The position numbers and the translations under genes were made by a program. DNA of 51,335 nucleotides from Firmicutes bacterium UBA5774 (GTDB lineage: Bacteria > Bacillota > Clostridia > Peptostreptococcales > Anaerovoracaceae): assembly GCA_002418625.1 (NCBI GenBank), contig DIEM01000032.1, positions 298 through 51,632 on the forward strand. Direction: 5' to 3'. Below the pieces are notes generated by a model, which had not been told where the DNA came from, searched no databases, and saw only the letters and a program-made list of their open reading frames with translations. Shown here piece by piece: positions 50,651-51,335 of the stretch. Position 1 is the stretch's first letter. Every line of letters starts with the position of its first letter.

Positions 50651-51283
50651 ATGAAAAAATTGATTTGTGCAAAAGATGTCGAAGCTTTGGAAAAGAAGGG
50701 CAAGAAGGTATTTTATATCGACTGCGATACGATTATTACGCCTTCGGCCAAAGACGTGGCGAAAGCATGTGGAATCACATTCTCCACAGAAGCTCGAGCC
50801 TGCGGAGCGAATGCCGCCGACGCAGCGAAGGCCTTTGACGGAGCTATCGACAGCGACATGATCTATAATGTGCTGAAAGCCATGATGGATAAGGGGATGC
50901 TGCAGGATTTGTTTGATCCCGCTTCCGACCAGCCCTACGCAGCTGAAAAGGATAACAGCGGCATTAAGCTGGTTCGGGGGAATTCGGTCAAGTATGAAGT
51001 GCTTGATACGGGAAACCCCGCTGATAAAGTTTTTTACCAGGAAATCATCAACTCCGATGATGGCAGTTCGATGAACGCAGGATTCATTACGATTGAAAAC
51101 TGCAAATTTGACTGGGAAACGACTTGTGAAGAGCTTTACCATATCGTGGAAGGAACACTGACAGTGACAGTGGACGGCAAGGTCTATACGGGAAATCCCG
51201 GAGACTCCGTATTCTTCCCTAAGGGAGCCAAATTGGCATTTGGTTCGCCAAACAAAATGAAAGCATTCTACGCTACATATTAG
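50651..51283 (+). CDS. eutQ: EutQ-like cupin protein
   Basis: A 210-residue protein starting at ATG 50651 behind GAAAGGGGGTG. The N-terminus (KLICAKDVEALEKKGKKVFYID, shown in part, then ITPSAKDVAKACGI) is the EutQ/EutT-type opening segment. The C-terminal cupin (about 115-210) has TCEELYHIVEGTLTVTVDG, YTGNPGDSVFFPKG and FGSPNKMKAFYATY. EutQ has been reported to have acetate-kinase-like activity; whether this one does is unknown. The last 52 bases of the window hold no gene start. Confidence 0.92.
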   Translation: MKKLICAKDVEALEKKGKKVFYIDCDTIITPSAKDVAKACGITFSTEARACGANAADAAKAFDGAIDSDMIYNVLKAMMDKGMLQDLFDPASDQPYAAEKDNSGIKLVRGNSVKYEVLDTGNPADKVFYQEIINSDDGSSMNAGFITIENCKFDWETTCEELYHIVEGTLTVTVDGKVYTGNPGDSVFFPKGAKLAFGSPNKMKAFYATY

Positions 51284-51335
51284 AATGCGGTGCAATCAGA
51301 GATTGCTGTCAGCAAAACAAGCAGTCGAGAAGACG

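Noticed and set aside
51284..51335. Possible start of another microcompartment gene at the right edge.
   Set aside because: Only 52 bases with no ribosome binding site or start codon that can be supported.

Overview
The window looks like a chromosomal segment of an anaerobic, low-to-mid GC Gram-positive bacterium of the class Clostridia. This rests on strong AAGGAGG-type ribosome binding sites, frequent TTG/GTG starts, rubrerythrin/rubredoxin stress proteins, lipoprotein-type binding proteins, CcpA-like and PurR-like sites, and a glycyl-radical-enzyme microcompartment locus. The taxonomic call is an inference; there is no rRNA gene. No tRNA, CRISPR array, phage or insertion sequence was seen. 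Almost all genes are on the + strand, except a lipocalin-like gene (about 9.2 kb) and a three-gene DUF2089/SHOCT-like cluster (21.3-22.4 kb).

Layout. 0-3.3 kb: an oxidative-stress operon (catalase-peroxidase 3' end, double-rubredoxin protein, ferredoxin-rubrerythrin fusion) ending with a moaE-like gene and a strong terminator. 3.5-8.8 kb: a secreted LysM-amidohydrolase, then a dCache sensor kinase with a response regulator whose output domain is MpsC-like. 8.9-13.1 kb: lipocalin-like protein, an ABC-2 exporter with a membrane-anchored SGNH hydrolase, and a CsoR-type metal sensor with a His-rich tail. 13.2-20.2 kb: a probable molybdenum/tungsten region with a methyltransferase, FmdE-like protein and Fec/Mol-type ABC importer, then a promoter, a Moco-type riboswitch candidate and modABC. 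20.3-24.4 kb: small membrane protein, methyltransferase, the minus-strand DUF2089 cluster, secreted MsrAB and a lipoprotein. 24.4-34.3 kb: one long peptide-scavenging operon (LD-carboxypeptidase, dppABCDF-type importer, two M20 peptidases, IclR regulator).

34.3-38.1 kb: GTP-type PEP carboxykinase behind cre-like sites, and a PurF-like protein lacking the N-terminal catalytic cysteine, behind two inverted PurBoxes.

38.1 kb to the end: a choline-degrading bacterial microcompartment of the GRM1 type. It encodes a DMT transporter, a small winged-helix-like protein, two BMC-H shell proteins, an aldehyde dehydrogenase homologue, choline trimethylamine-lyase CutC and its radical-SAM activase CutD, a EutS/PduU-like shell protein, EutP-like GTPase, EutT-N-like protein, EutJ-like chaperone, another BMC protein, EutN-type vertex protein, PduS-like flavoprotein, PduT-like trimer and EutQ-like cupin. 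Choline would be cleaved to trimethylamine and acetaldehyde inside the shell. The alcohol dehydrogenase and phosphotransacetylase expected for the rest of the pathway are not in the window and may lie beyond its right edge. The most striking oddities are that the only aldehyde dehydrogenase present has serine in place of the catalytic cysteine, that the PurF-like protein has glycine in place of its nucleophile, and that structured RNA elements sit between genes of the microcompartment operon.
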